DNA of 17,285 bases from JALHRI01 sp044351685 (GTDB taxonomy: Bacteria > Pseudomonadota > Alphaproteobacteria > Rickettsiales > UBA3002), in NCBI GenBank assembly GCA_044351685.1, contig JBILFK010000023.1, positions 1 through 17,285 on the forward strand, written 5' to 3'. The notes below the pieces were generated by a model. The model had not been told where the DNA came from, did no database searches, and saw only the letters and a list, made by a program, of their open reading frames with translations. Both the position numbers and the translations under genes were made by a program. Of the stretch, positions 1 through 6,550 are shown piece after piece (the first letter of the stretch is position 1; each line of letters begins with the position of its first letter).

Positions 1-317
1 CGCTTGTTGCTGAGCTGTCTTTTGGTTTCTGGATAACGCTACTAAACAAGCGCCACCATCAGACCTTATGGATTCCAACGCTTTCAAAAGCATTCCCATA
101 CGCTAAGCGTCCCCGTGCCGAAATTCACAACAGGTTGCAGCATATTCGTATATTTAGAAATCGCGTGGCGCATTATGAACCAATTTTTGCCCGCGACTTA
201 GAAAAAGATTATGAAACGATTATCGAAACAATTCACTGGATGAATCCAGAAATGGCGGAATGGGTTCAGAATGTCAGTGCGTCATTGCCTCCACTGTTAA
301 AGCAGAAGCCCCTATAA
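1..317 (+). CDS. Abi-like protein with HEPN RNase motif, 3' part only
   Basis: The reading frame is open from the window edge (first full codon at base 3) to TAA at 315-317, so the 5' part lies outside. About 104 residues are visible. Landmarks match the C-terminal half of the Abi-like (Abi_2) family as I remember it: FGFWITLL, LWIPTLSKAFP, IHNRLQHIRIFRNRVAHYEP and a late IHWMNPEMAEW. The RNRVAH segment (Arg codon at 156, His codon at 171) fits the R-x(4)-H signature of HEPN ribonucleases. Family members are linked to abortive infection or toxin-like RNA cleavage; that role here is inference. The stop codon shares one base with the trmD start (TAATG), suggesting coupled translation. The local sequence looks more AT-rich than trmD. 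The upstream TTG at 135 is internal and not a credible start. Confidence 0.72.
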   Translation, partial: LVAELSFGFWITLLNKRHHQTLWIPTLSKAFPYAKRPRAEIHNRLQHIRIFRNRVAHYEPIFARDLEKDYETIIETIHWMNPEMAEWVQNVSASLPPLLKQKPL

Positions 318-1060
318 TGTCGTATCAAACTTATATACCCTGGCATGCAAGCGTGATTACCCTGATGCCGGAAATGTATCCCGGCCCGCTTGAATATTCG
401 CTCATCGGCGATGCGCTGGAGCAAAACATTTTTGAACTTTCCGTCATTCCACTGCGCCAATTCGGTATTGGCAAACATCAGGTAGTCGATGATTCACCCT
501 ACGGCGGCGGCGCTGGCATGGTGCTCAAGCCCGATGTGGTGGATAGCGCGATTATACACGCCAAAACCGCGCAGCCCGAAGCCGAAATGATTTACCTTAC
601 CCCGCGCGGTGAGCCACTGAAGCAACGGCATTTCTCTGAACTGATTCAACGTCCGGCTATTTTCTTATGTGGCCGCTACGAAGCGATTGACGAGCGGGTG
701 ATTGAAAAATATCAGCCGCGTGAAATATCACTTGGCGATTTTGTGCTAACGGGCGGCGATATTGCCGCCATGGCCATCATTGATGGCTGCGTGCGCCTGC
801 TACCTGGGGTGATTGGCGATGCAGAAAGCCTGCGCGAAGAGAGTTTTGGGCTCGATGCCGATTACTGTAACCTGCTCGAATACCCGCATTATACCAAGCC
901 TGCGCAGTGGGAAGGCCGCGCCGTTCCCGAAATCCTCACCTCTGGCCACCATGCCAATGTTGCGCGCTGGCGGCAAACGCAGGCCGAAGCCTTCACCAAG
1001 GCGCGCCGCAGCGATTTGTGGCAGGCTTATCAAGAACGCTTGACAAGCCGCACGAAATAA
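317..1060 (+). CDS. trmD: tRNA (guanine37-N1)-methyltransferase
   Basis: TrmD transfers a methyl group from S-adenosylmethionine to G37 next to the anticodon of a subset of tRNAs, preventing +1 frameshifts; it is a cytosolic SPOUT-family homodimer. The 247-residue product has the expected length. Visible motifs are VITLMPEMYPGPLEYSLIG near the start, YGGGAGMVLKPD (about 62-73), LCGRYEAIDERV (117-128) and the knotted SAM-binding segment SLGDFVLTGGDIAAM (138-152), followed by LLEYPHYTKP and the C-terminal helical domain. I chose ATG 317 rather than the earlier in-frame start at 260 because the family begins just before this point and the longer version would run far into the upstream gene. A weak AGAAG lies upstream. 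It is followed by rplS, the usual partner; rimM, normally just upstream, is absent and the Abi-like gene takes its place. Confidence 0.97.
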   Translation: MSYQTYIPWHASVITLMPEMYPGPLEYSLIGDALEQNIFELSVIPLRQFGIGKHQVVDDSPYGGGAGMVLKPDVVDSAIIHAKTAQPEAEMIYLTPRGEPLKQRHFSELIQRPAIFLCGRYEAIDERVIEKYQPREISLGDFVLTGGDIAAMAIIDGCVRLLPGVIGDAESLREESFGLDADYCNLLEYPHYTKPAQWEGRAVPEILTSGHHANVARWRQTQAEAFTKARRSDLWQAYQERLTSRTK

Positions 1061-1115
1061 AGCAGATATTCGCACCCTTTTGGGCAACCACAGCGTATTT
1101 AGCAGCGAGAATTTT

Positions 1116-1502
1116 ATGAATATTGTGCAGCAAATTGAAGCAGAAACCAAAGCCGCCGTTACCGCAGGCAAACAGCTCGACGCGTTTGAAGCAGGCGATG
1201 TTGTGCGCGTGAACGTGAAAATTGTTGAAGGCAACAACGAACGTATTCAGGCCTTTGAAGGCGTGGTTATCGCCAAGAAAAATGCTGGCGTAAACTCGTC
1301 GTTCACCGTGCGTAAGCTCAGCCACGGCGAAGGCGTTGAACGTATTTTCCCGCTCTATTCGCCGCGCCTCGATTCAGTGATTCGCGTGCGCAGCGGCGAA
1401 GTGCGCCGCGCCAAGCTGTATTATCTGCGTGGCCGTACGGGTAAAGCTGCTCGTATTAAAGAGAAAATGGATTTTACAAAAGCGGAACCAGCCGCTGAGT
1501 AA
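1116..1502 (+). CDS. rplS: 50S ribosomal protein L19
   Basis: L19 is a 50S subunit protein at the interface with the 30S subunit. The 128-residue product shows the standard features: an N-terminal helix MNIVQQIEAE, the segment FEAGDVVRVNVKI, then RIQAFEGVVIAKKNAG, FTVRKLSHGEGVERIFPLYSP and RAKLYYLRGRTGKAARIKE, with a short acidic/Ala tail. A frame extension to 1080 would add twelve residues unlike the family, so ATG 1116 is preferred; GCGAGA sits a few bases upstream as a weak ribosome binding site. It follows trmD by 55 bases and is probably co-transcribed with it. No convincing terminator separates it from leuC. Confidence 0.97.
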   Translation: MNIVQQIEAETKAAVTAGKQLDAFEAGDVVRVNVKIVEGNNERIQAFEGVVIAKKNAGVNSSFTVRKLSHGEGVERIFPLYSPRLDSVIRVRSGEVRRAKLYYLRGRTGKAARIKEKMDFTKAEPAAE

Positions 1503-1503
1503 A

Positions 1504-1581
1504 TGAATGCTGGCCGTTTGCAGTTAGCGGCGCGGCATCTTCCTCATCCAGCTACATCTAACTGCTTGATGTGAACATTCA
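1504..1581. promoter_or_regulatory. Nested dyad between rplS and leuC
   Basis: An 8-base perfect inverted repeat, GCAGTTAG at 1520-1527 and CTAACTGC at 1558-1565, is flanked at equal distance (10 bases each side) by a second pair, TGAATG at 1504-1509 and CATTCA at 1576-1581. The loop between the inner arms is 30 bases. This lies immediately before leuC and could form an RNA leader structure or an operator. It is not a classical terminator because no T-run follows. Its role is unknown. Confidence 0.3.
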
Positions 1582-1585
1582 GGCC

Positions 1586-2992
1586 ATGCCGCAAACGTTA
1601 TACGATAAAATTTTTGCCAACCATCTGGTGCACGAAGCCGCCGATGGTACGTGTGTTCTGTATATTGACCGCCATTTAGTCCATGAAGTGACCAGCCCGC
1701 AGGCATTTGAAGGCTTGCGTATGACAGGGCGAAAAGTGCGCCGGCCCGATGCCACGCTGGCGGTGGCCGACCATAACGTGCCCACCACGCCCGATCGTTT
1801 GCAAGGCATCAAAGATGAAATCTCACGCCTGCAAGTGCAAACCCTCGAAGATAACTGCGCCGAATTCGGCGTGCAGTATTTAAAAATGGATGATATCCGC
1901 CAGGGCATTGTGCATATTGTTGGGCCCGAACAAGGCTTCACCCTTCCCGGCACCACCATTGTGTGTGGCGATTCGCATACCTCGACACACGGTGCATTTG
2001 GCGCGCTGGCATTTGGCATTGGCACCAGCGAAGTCGAGCATGTGCTTGCCACGCAAACACTCATTCAAACGCGTGCAAAAAACATGCGTATCACGGTCGA
2101 TGGCACCTTGCCGCTTGGCGTGACCGCTAAGGATATCGTGCTAGCGATTATCGGCAAAATCGGCACTGCAGGCGGCACCGGTTATGTGATGGAATATGCC
2201 GGTTCGGCGATTCGTGATTTATCGGTCGAAGGCCGCATGACGGTGTGCAACATGAGCATCGAGGCAGGCGCACGCGCCGGCCTGATTGCACCCGACGAAA
2301 AAACCTTCGCCTATTTCAAAGGCCGCCCGATGGCGCCCAAAGGCGATGCATGGGAAAAAGCCTTAGCATACTGGAAAACTTTGCCATCGGATGCCAATGC
2401 GAAGTTTGATGTCGAAATACACCTGAATGCCGCCGATATCGCTCCGCAAATCACTTGGGGCACCAGCCCACAAGATGTATTACCGATTACCGCAAGCGTG
2501 CCCGCGCCGGAATCGTACCCCGAAAATCAGCGCGAAACCGTTGCGCGTTCGCTTGCTTACATGGGTCTGCAAGCCGGAACCCCGCTGCATGATATTGCGA
2601 TTGATAAAGTATTTATTGGTTCCTGCACCAATGGCCGCATCGAAGATTTGCGCGCCGTCGCAAAAATCGTTGCAGGTAAAAGCATTGCCAAAAGCGTCAA
2701 GCTGGCCATGATTGTTCCCGGTTCTGGCCTTGTGAAACAGCAAGCTGAATCGGAAGGATTGCATACCATTTTTACCGCCGCAGGCTTCGAATGGCGCGAG
2801 CCCGGATGTTCGATGTGCCTCGCCATGAATAACGATAAACTGGAACCCGGCGAACGCTGCGCTTCCACTTCCAACCGAAATTTTGAAGGTAGACAAGGCC
2901 GTGGTGGCCGAACACACCTGATGAGCCCTGCCATGGCCGCCGCCGCCGCGCTTAAGGGAAAACTGGCGGATGTAAGAGAGTTTTTATCATGA
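1586..2992 (+). CDS. leuC: 3-isopropylmalate dehydratase, large subunit
   Basis: With LeuD this forms isopropylmalate isomerase, which converts 2-isopropylmalate to 3-isopropylmalate in leucine synthesis. It is an aconitase-family enzyme with a [4Fe-4S] cluster. The 468-residue product begins TLYDKIFANHLVHEA and contains LLYIDRH-like, FEGLRMTGRKVRRPD and GDSHTSTHGAFGALAFGIGTSEVEHV motifs. The three cluster cysteines are visible as Cys347 (GSCTNGRIEDLR), Cys408 and Cys411 (PGCSMCLAMN), followed by ERCASTSNRNFEGRQG. A GTG at 1571 gives five extra residues; ATG 1586 matches usual family starts better, but the ribosome binding site is weak for both. The stop overlaps the next start by four bases (ATGA, 2989-2992). 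Confidence 0.97.
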   Translation: MPQTLYDKIFANHLVHEAADGTCVLYIDRHLVHEVTSPQAFEGLRMTGRKVRRPDATLAVADHNVPTTPDRLQGIKDEISRLQVQTLEDNCAEFGVQYLKMDDIRQGIVHIVGPEQGFTLPGTTIVCGDSHTSTHGAFGALAFGIGTSEVEHVLATQTLIQTRAKNMRITVDGTLPLGVTAKDIVLAIIGKIGTAGGTGYVMEYAGSAIRDLSVEGRMTVCNMSIEAGARAGLIAPDEKTFAYFKGRPMAPKGDAWEKALAYWKTLPSDANAKFDVEIHLNAADIAPQITWGTSPQDVLPITASVPAPESYPENQRETVARSLAYMGLQAGTPLHDIAIDKVFIGSCTNGRIEDLRAVAKIVAGKSIAKSVKLAMIVPGSGLVKQQAESEGLHTIFTAAGFEWREPGCSMCLAMNNDKLEPGERCASTSNRNFEGRQGRGGRTHLMSPAMAAAAALKGKLADVREFLS

Positions 2993-3909
2993 ACGCCACC
3001 CCGCTTAAAACTGCAGCTATCAGCGCTGCACGCGATTTCCAAGAATTACCCGCATGGCAGAAAGCCATGACACTGGCCGAACAGGTTTACGTGAAAACCG
3101 AACGCTTCCCGCTGCGCGAACATGTGGGTTTAGCCGCCGCCATGCGCCAAAGCGTGCAAACCGTTGCCACCCAAATTGCCTGCGCTTCAGCAAAGCTGAA
3201 CGAGTATGGCATGAATGAAAGCTACGGCAATGCACAAGAAGCCTTGAGCAGCCTGTTTACACAAGCAACGCTTGCGGCACGCCTTGGCCATCTTTCGACC
3301 GATGATGCGGTTACCATGCTGGCTGATTTGGAAGAAGTAGAACGCCTGATTATCGGCCTGCGTCATGGCCTGAAGGTGCAAGCGAAAACCGAAGCCCGCG
3401 CCGAACGCGAAGATGCACAGCGTACCCGTGAAATCGAAACTAAAGCCGCCCGCGATACTGCCCGCGAAGAACGTGGCAGCGGCGGTGATCGCCCTTACCG
3501 TAAACCTGCCAGTGCAGGCTACCGCGATAGCGGTGATCGCCCACGCCGCGATAGCGCGGAACGCCGCGATAGCGCGGAACGCAGTGATCGCCCGCGTCGT
3601 GATAGCGCGGAACGTAGCGACCGTCCACGTCGTGACAGTGCCGATCGCCCTCGCCGTGATAGCGGTGATCGCCCAGATCGCCCGCGCCGCGATGCCAGTG
3701 ATCGCCCCGAGCGCAGCCGCAGCGAATACCGCCCGCGTGACCCAGAAACCGGTGAACGCGCCGAGCCACGTCGTGGTGCAGGCGGTGCGCGTAGCGATAA
3801 ACCCTACGGTGCCAAGAAGCCTTACGGCGATAAAAAACCTTATGGTGATAAAAAGCCTTACGGCGATAAAAAACCTTTCCGCAAAGGCCCGCCACGTAGC
3901 AGAGATTAA
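2989..3909 (+). CDS. Four-helix-bundle (23S rRNA IVS/S23-type) protein with repetitive basic tail
   Basis: This 306-residue protein has two parts. Residues about 17-128 resemble the four-helix-bundle family first known from proteins encoded in 23S rRNA intervening sequences (S23/IVP): FQELPAWQKAMTLAEQVY, FPLREHVGLAAAMRQS, a middle helix with EALSSLFTQATLAARLG, and a final LADLEEVERLIIGLRHGL. A charged helix-like linker (129-163) leads to a disordered tail: RDSAER/DRPRRDS repeats (about 178-240), then KPYGDK hexapeptide repeats (271-296) and a basic end. Similar tails occur on RNA helicases and other RNA-binding proteins of Alphaproteobacteria, so RNA or ribosome contact is a reasonable inference, not shown. 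Family members are usually short and tail-free. It sits between leuC (4-base overlap) and leuD (5-base gap). Function is unknown. Confidence 0.85.
   Translation: MNATPLKTAAISAARDFQELPAWQKAMTLAEQVYVKTERFPLREHVGLAAAMRQSVQTVATQIACASAKLNEYGMNESYGNAQEALSSLFTQATLAARLGHLSTDDAVTMLADLEEVERLIIGLRHGLKVQAKTEARAEREDAQRTREIETKAARDTAREERGSGGDRPYRKPASAGYRDSGDRPRRDSAERRDSAERSDRPRRDSAERSDRPRRDSADRPRRDSGDRPDRPRRDASDRPERSRSEYRPRDPETGERAEPRRGAGGARSDKPYGAKKPYGDKKPYGDKKPYGDKKPFRKGPPRSRD
3523..3708 (+). repeat. Degenerate coding repeat, RPRRDSAER-type units
   Basis: Imperfect in-frame units such as gatcgcccgcgtcgtgatag and gatagcgcggaacg recur through this stretch and encode Arg/Asp/Ser-rich units (RDSAER, DRPRRDS). 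The codons vary between copies, so the protein pattern is better kept than the DNA pattern. The repeat also creates long spurious open frames on both strands. Confidence 0.85.
3799..3876 (+). repeat. 18-base tandem coding repeat, KPYGDK units
   Basis: Four consecutive units of 18 bases, of the form aagccttacggcgataaa, encode KPYGAK-KPYGDK-KPYGDK-KPYGDK and are followed by a degenerate fifth unit (KPFRKG). Copies differ mainly at third positions. Copy-number variation between strains would be expected. Confidence 0.9.
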
Positions 3910-3914
3910 TCGCC

Positions 3915-4523
3915 ATGCAGAAATTTGAGAAGCTCGCAGGCATCGCCGCGCCACTGCCGATTCAGAACATTGATACGGATATGATTATCCCGAAGCAATT
4001 TCTGAAAACCATCAAACGTACCGGCCTGAAAGAAGGCCTGTTCTATGAAATGCGTTACACGGTAGAAGGCAAAAAGATTGAGGATTTCGTGCTGCACCGC
4101 GAGCCTTACACGCATGCTGAGATTCTCCTCGCACACGAGAATTTCGGCTGCGGTTCTTCACGCGAACATGCGCCGTGGGCACTGCTCGATTTTGGCATTC
4201 GCTGCGTGATTGCGCCAAGCTTTGCCGATATTTTTTACAATAACTGCTTCAAAAATGGCGTGCTTCCCATTGTGCTGCCACGCGCAACGATTGATACACT
4301 GATGGCCTTCGCGGCCGAAGGTGACCACCAGATCAGTATCGACCTGCCTTCGCAAACCGTGCGCGCACAAAATATGGAATATCGCTTCGAGATCGACCCA
4401 TTCCGCAAAGAATGCCTGCTCGGTGGGCTCGACGATATTGGCTTAACGCTCGCAAAAGCCCCGCATATCGATACGTTCGAGCATCAGCAAAAAACCGCGC
4501 AGCCTTGGCTTTACGTGGCGTAA
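3915..4523 (+). CDS. leuD: 3-isopropylmalate dehydratase, small subunit
   Basis: LeuD is the swivel-domain partner of LeuC. The 202-residue product shows IDTDMIIPKQFLKTIKRTG near the start, the substrate-loop segment NFGCGSSREHAPWAL, IAPSFADIFYNNCFKNGVLPI and the C-terminal PFRKECLLGGLDDIGLTL; length and motifs are normal. ATG 3915 lies five bases after the four-helix-bundle gene, so translation of LeuC, that protein and LeuD is probably coupled. AGAGATTAAT upstream gives a weak Shine-Dalgarno. Having an unrelated gene between the two subunit genes is unusual. Confidence 0.97.
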   Translation: MQKFEKLAGIAAPLPIQNIDTDMIIPKQFLKTIKRTGLKEGLFYEMRYTVEGKKIEDFVLHREPYTHAEILLAHENFGCGSSREHAPWALLDFGIRCVIAPSFADIFYNNCFKNGVLPIVLPRATIDTLMAFAAEGDHQISIDLPSQTVRAQNMEYRFEIDPFRKECLLGGLDDIGLTLAKAPHIDTFEHQQKTAQPWLYVA

Positions 4524-4571
4524 GTGCGTTTTTTCCTTCCACAAACACGTGTTTTTCGCTAGAAGCCTGTG

Positions 4572-4991
4572 ATGGATAAGTATTTTGAAACATTCAGTAA
4601 TGTGCCGTTCTTCGGGGTGTTGGCCTCGGCATTTGCTATTATTGTTGTTGCCAATCTCTGGTATTCACCATTTCTGTTCGGCCGTGCGTGGGCACGCCTT
4701 TCGGATAGGCGTTTAGGCGATGTGCGCCCGAGCGAAATGAAGCGCTCGTATGTGTTTGCTATTATCACCGCGCTAATAACTGCCTATTTACTTGGGGTTG
4801 CCGCCACCCACGCTATTGCGCACCCCACCGCGCTACTTGGTACCGTGATTATTTTGTGGCTATTTGTGATGCTGGAACAGGCCAACGGCTTTATCTGGGA
4901 TAGGCAGCCATTTGCACTGTTCTTACTGCAAGCCTTCCGCAGCCTGTTTTGTTTGACCGCGGGTAGCGCTGTCTATTTATTCTGGAGTTAA
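4572..4991 (+). CDS. DUF1761-like integral membrane protein
   Basis: This 139-residue protein has four predicted membrane segments (about 11-33, 58-82, 86-107 and 112-138) and little soluble sequence. The pattern ANLWYSPFLFGRAW in the first segment, a short basic loop with an invariant-looking Met/Lys (SEMKRSY), and the final WDRQPFALFLLQAFRSL match the DUF1761 family as I recall it; its function is unknown. ATG 4572 is preceded by AGAAG. It lies 48 bases after leuD and 3 bases before leuB, whose ribosome binding site (TGGAG) is within its last codons, so it appears to be part of the leu operon. There is nothing in the sequence that ties it to leucine metabolism. Confidence 0.8.
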   Translation: MDKYFETFSNVPFFGVLASAFAIIVVANLWYSPFLFGRAWARLSDRRLGDVRPSEMKRSYVFAIITALITAYLLGVAATHAIAHPTALLGTVIILWLFVMLEQANGFIWDRQPFALFLLQAFRSLFCLTAGSAVYLFWS

Positions 4992-4994
4992 GCG

Positions 4995-6113
4995 ATGTCT
5001 GAGAAAGTAATTTTGCTATTGCCTGGCGATGGTATTGGCCCGGAAGTGGTTGCCGAGGCGCAGCGTGTGCTTGCGTGGGCAGCCTCCGATGCTGGCATTA
5101 GCTTTCGCTTTGAAACGGCATTGCTTGGCGGCGCGGCTTACGATGCCACCGGCACGCCCTTCCCCGCCGAAACACTAAAAGCAGCAAAGAACGCCGATGC
5201 CATTCTGCTTGGCGCGGTGGGTGGCCCGCAATGGGAAGCGCTCGATTATTCCGTTCGCCCAGAGCGCGGCTTGCTGGGTATTCGCAAAGAACTCGATTTG
5301 TTTGCGAATCTGCGCCCTGCCATGTGCTTTGAACCCTTGGCCGATGCTTCAAGCCTGAAACGCGAAATTATTTCCGGCCTTGATATTATGATTGTACGCG
5401 AACTAACTGGCGATATTTATTTTGGCCAGCCACGCGGCGTAACTGTTGAAAATGGCCACCGCGTTGGACGCAACACCATGATTTATGCGGATTGGGAAGT
5501 GCAGCGCATTGCCCGTGTAGCACTCGATTTAGCGCGTGTGCGCGGTAAAAAACTCTGCTCGGTAGATAAAGCCAATGTGCTGGAATGCACCGAAATGTGG
5601 CGCGAAGAAGTGCAAAAACTTCGCGATACAGAATACACCGATATCGCGCTTTCGCACATGTATGTCGATAATGCTGCCATGCAGCTGGTGCGCGCGCCCA
5701 AACAATTCGATGTGGTTGTCACCGGCAATATCTTTGGCGATATTTTATCCGATTGCGCGGCCATGCTTACCGGCTCGCTCGGCATGTTGCCAAGCGCCTC
5801 GCTGGGTGCCGAAGTGAATGGTAAACGCGCCGCGCTGTATGAACCTGTACATGGTTCTGCCCCTGATATTGCAGGCAAAGGTATTGCTAACCCGATTGCT
5901 ACCATTCTTTCCGCTGCCATGATGCTGCGCTATTCGTTTGGCTTGCATGCGCAAGCAGCCACCATTGAAGCGGCCATTCAAACGGCGCTGGCATCGGGCA
6001 TTCGCACCGGCGATATTATGCAAGAAGGTGCCCGCAAAGTTGGCACGCGCGAAATGGGCGATGCTATTCTTGCTGCGCTTAACAACGCCGCTTCCATTAA
6101 AAAGGCAAGCTAA
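4995..6113 (+). CDS. leuB: 3-isopropylmalate dehydrogenase
   Basis: LeuB oxidatively decarboxylates 3-isopropylmalate to 2-oxoisocaproate using NAD+, the last pathway-specific step before transamination to leucine. The 372-residue product is typical. Visible are GDGIGPEVV (11-19), the substrate arginines Arg97 and Arg107 (LLGIRKELDLFANLRP), Arg135 and Tyr142 (RELTGDIYFGQPRG), Lys192 (VDKANVL), the Mg2+ aspartates of NIFGDILSDCAAM (Asp249, Asp253), and the NAD-binding loop HGSAPDIAGKGIANP. The start ATG follows a TGGAG site. The stop overlaps the next start by one base (TAATG). Confidence 0.98.
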   Translation: MSEKVILLLPGDGIGPEVVAEAQRVLAWAASDAGISFRFETALLGGAAYDATGTPFPAETLKAAKNADAILLGAVGGPQWEALDYSVRPERGLLGIRKELDLFANLRPAMCFEPLADASSLKREIISGLDIMIVRELTGDIYFGQPRGVTVENGHRVGRNTMIYADWEVQRIARVALDLARVRGKKLCSVDKANVLECTEMWREEVQKLRDTEYTDIALSHMYVDNAAMQLVRAPKQFDVVVTGNIFGDILSDCAAMLTGSLGMLPSASLGAEVNGKRAALYEPVHGSAPDIAGKGIANPIATILSAAMMLRYSFGLHAQAATIEAAIQTALASGIRTGDIMQEGARKVGTREMGDAILAALNNAASIKKAS

Positions 6114-6550
6114 TGCGCGCATGGTTCGCTATCATCGTCTTGCTGCTGGCAAGTCCTGCTTATGCAGCACCATCGGTTGGGGTGAGCATTGCCACGGCCA
6201 CACTCATAGGCTGCGCAAGCAAAAAAATCGGTCAAAAAGCCACGCAGGATTTTTATACACGTATGCAGGTGGTGGGCAAACAAATGCAAGCCGCGTGCGA
6301 TTCGCGGCGCGATAGCGAAGCACGCAGCCTGCTGATTGCCACCCTAAAGCGTGAACAACATAGCCGTGAAGTGGCTGCTGTTTTAGGGTGCTATGAAACC
6401 AACAAAGCCTTTGTGCATTCGGCCGTTGGCCCAGAAATGGCACCTAAATTATCGCAATATTTGGGGTGGATAGGAACCCCAACGGTTGCAGAAAAAGAAA
6501 TGCAAAATTCCGACGTGTGTGTTCGGAAGCAAAAACAGGAGAATTTATGA
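6113..6550 (+). CDS. Small Sec-exported four-cysteine protein, function unknown
   Basis: I do not recognise this 145-residue protein. It begins with a clear signal peptide: a positive N-terminus (MR), a hydrophobic core (AWFAIIVLLLA) and a likely signal peptidase I site after AYA (residue 18). The mature part is about 127 residues, mostly helical in character, with four cysteines (34, 62, 93, 136) that could form two disulfides in the periplasm. It starts one base into the leuB stop and ends in an ATGA overlap with asd, whose Shine-Dalgarno lies in its last codons, so it is translated within the leu-asd transcript. No catalytic motif was seen. The tight overlaps support it as a real gene. Confidence 0.75.
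   Translation: MRAWFAIIVLLLASPAYAAPSVGVSIATATLIGCASKKIGQKATQDFYTRMQVVGKQMQAACDSRRDSEARSLLIATLKREQHSREVAAVLGCYETNKAFVHSAVGPEMAPKLSQYLGWIGTPTVAEKEMQNSDVCVRKQKQENL

Noticed and set aside
800..1237. Minus-strand frame of 145 codons opposite trmD and rplS
   Set aside because: It lies antisense to two clearly conserved genes and shows no motif; it is a shadow of their codon use.
3187..3954. Long minus-strand frame (255 codons) opposite the tailed four-helix gene, and other long frames in the same place
   Set aside because: They arise from the Arg/Asp/Ser-rich repeat, which avoids stops in several frames. The translations are low-complexity Ala/Thr/Ile or His/Arg repeats with no family resemblance or start signal.
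4543..4554. Perfect 12-base palindrome AAACACGTGTTT between leuD and the DUF1761-like gene, with a following T-run
   Set aside because: As a hairpin it would leave at most a 4-pair AT-rich stem, too weak for a terminator, and a lone short palindrome is not enough to claim an operator.
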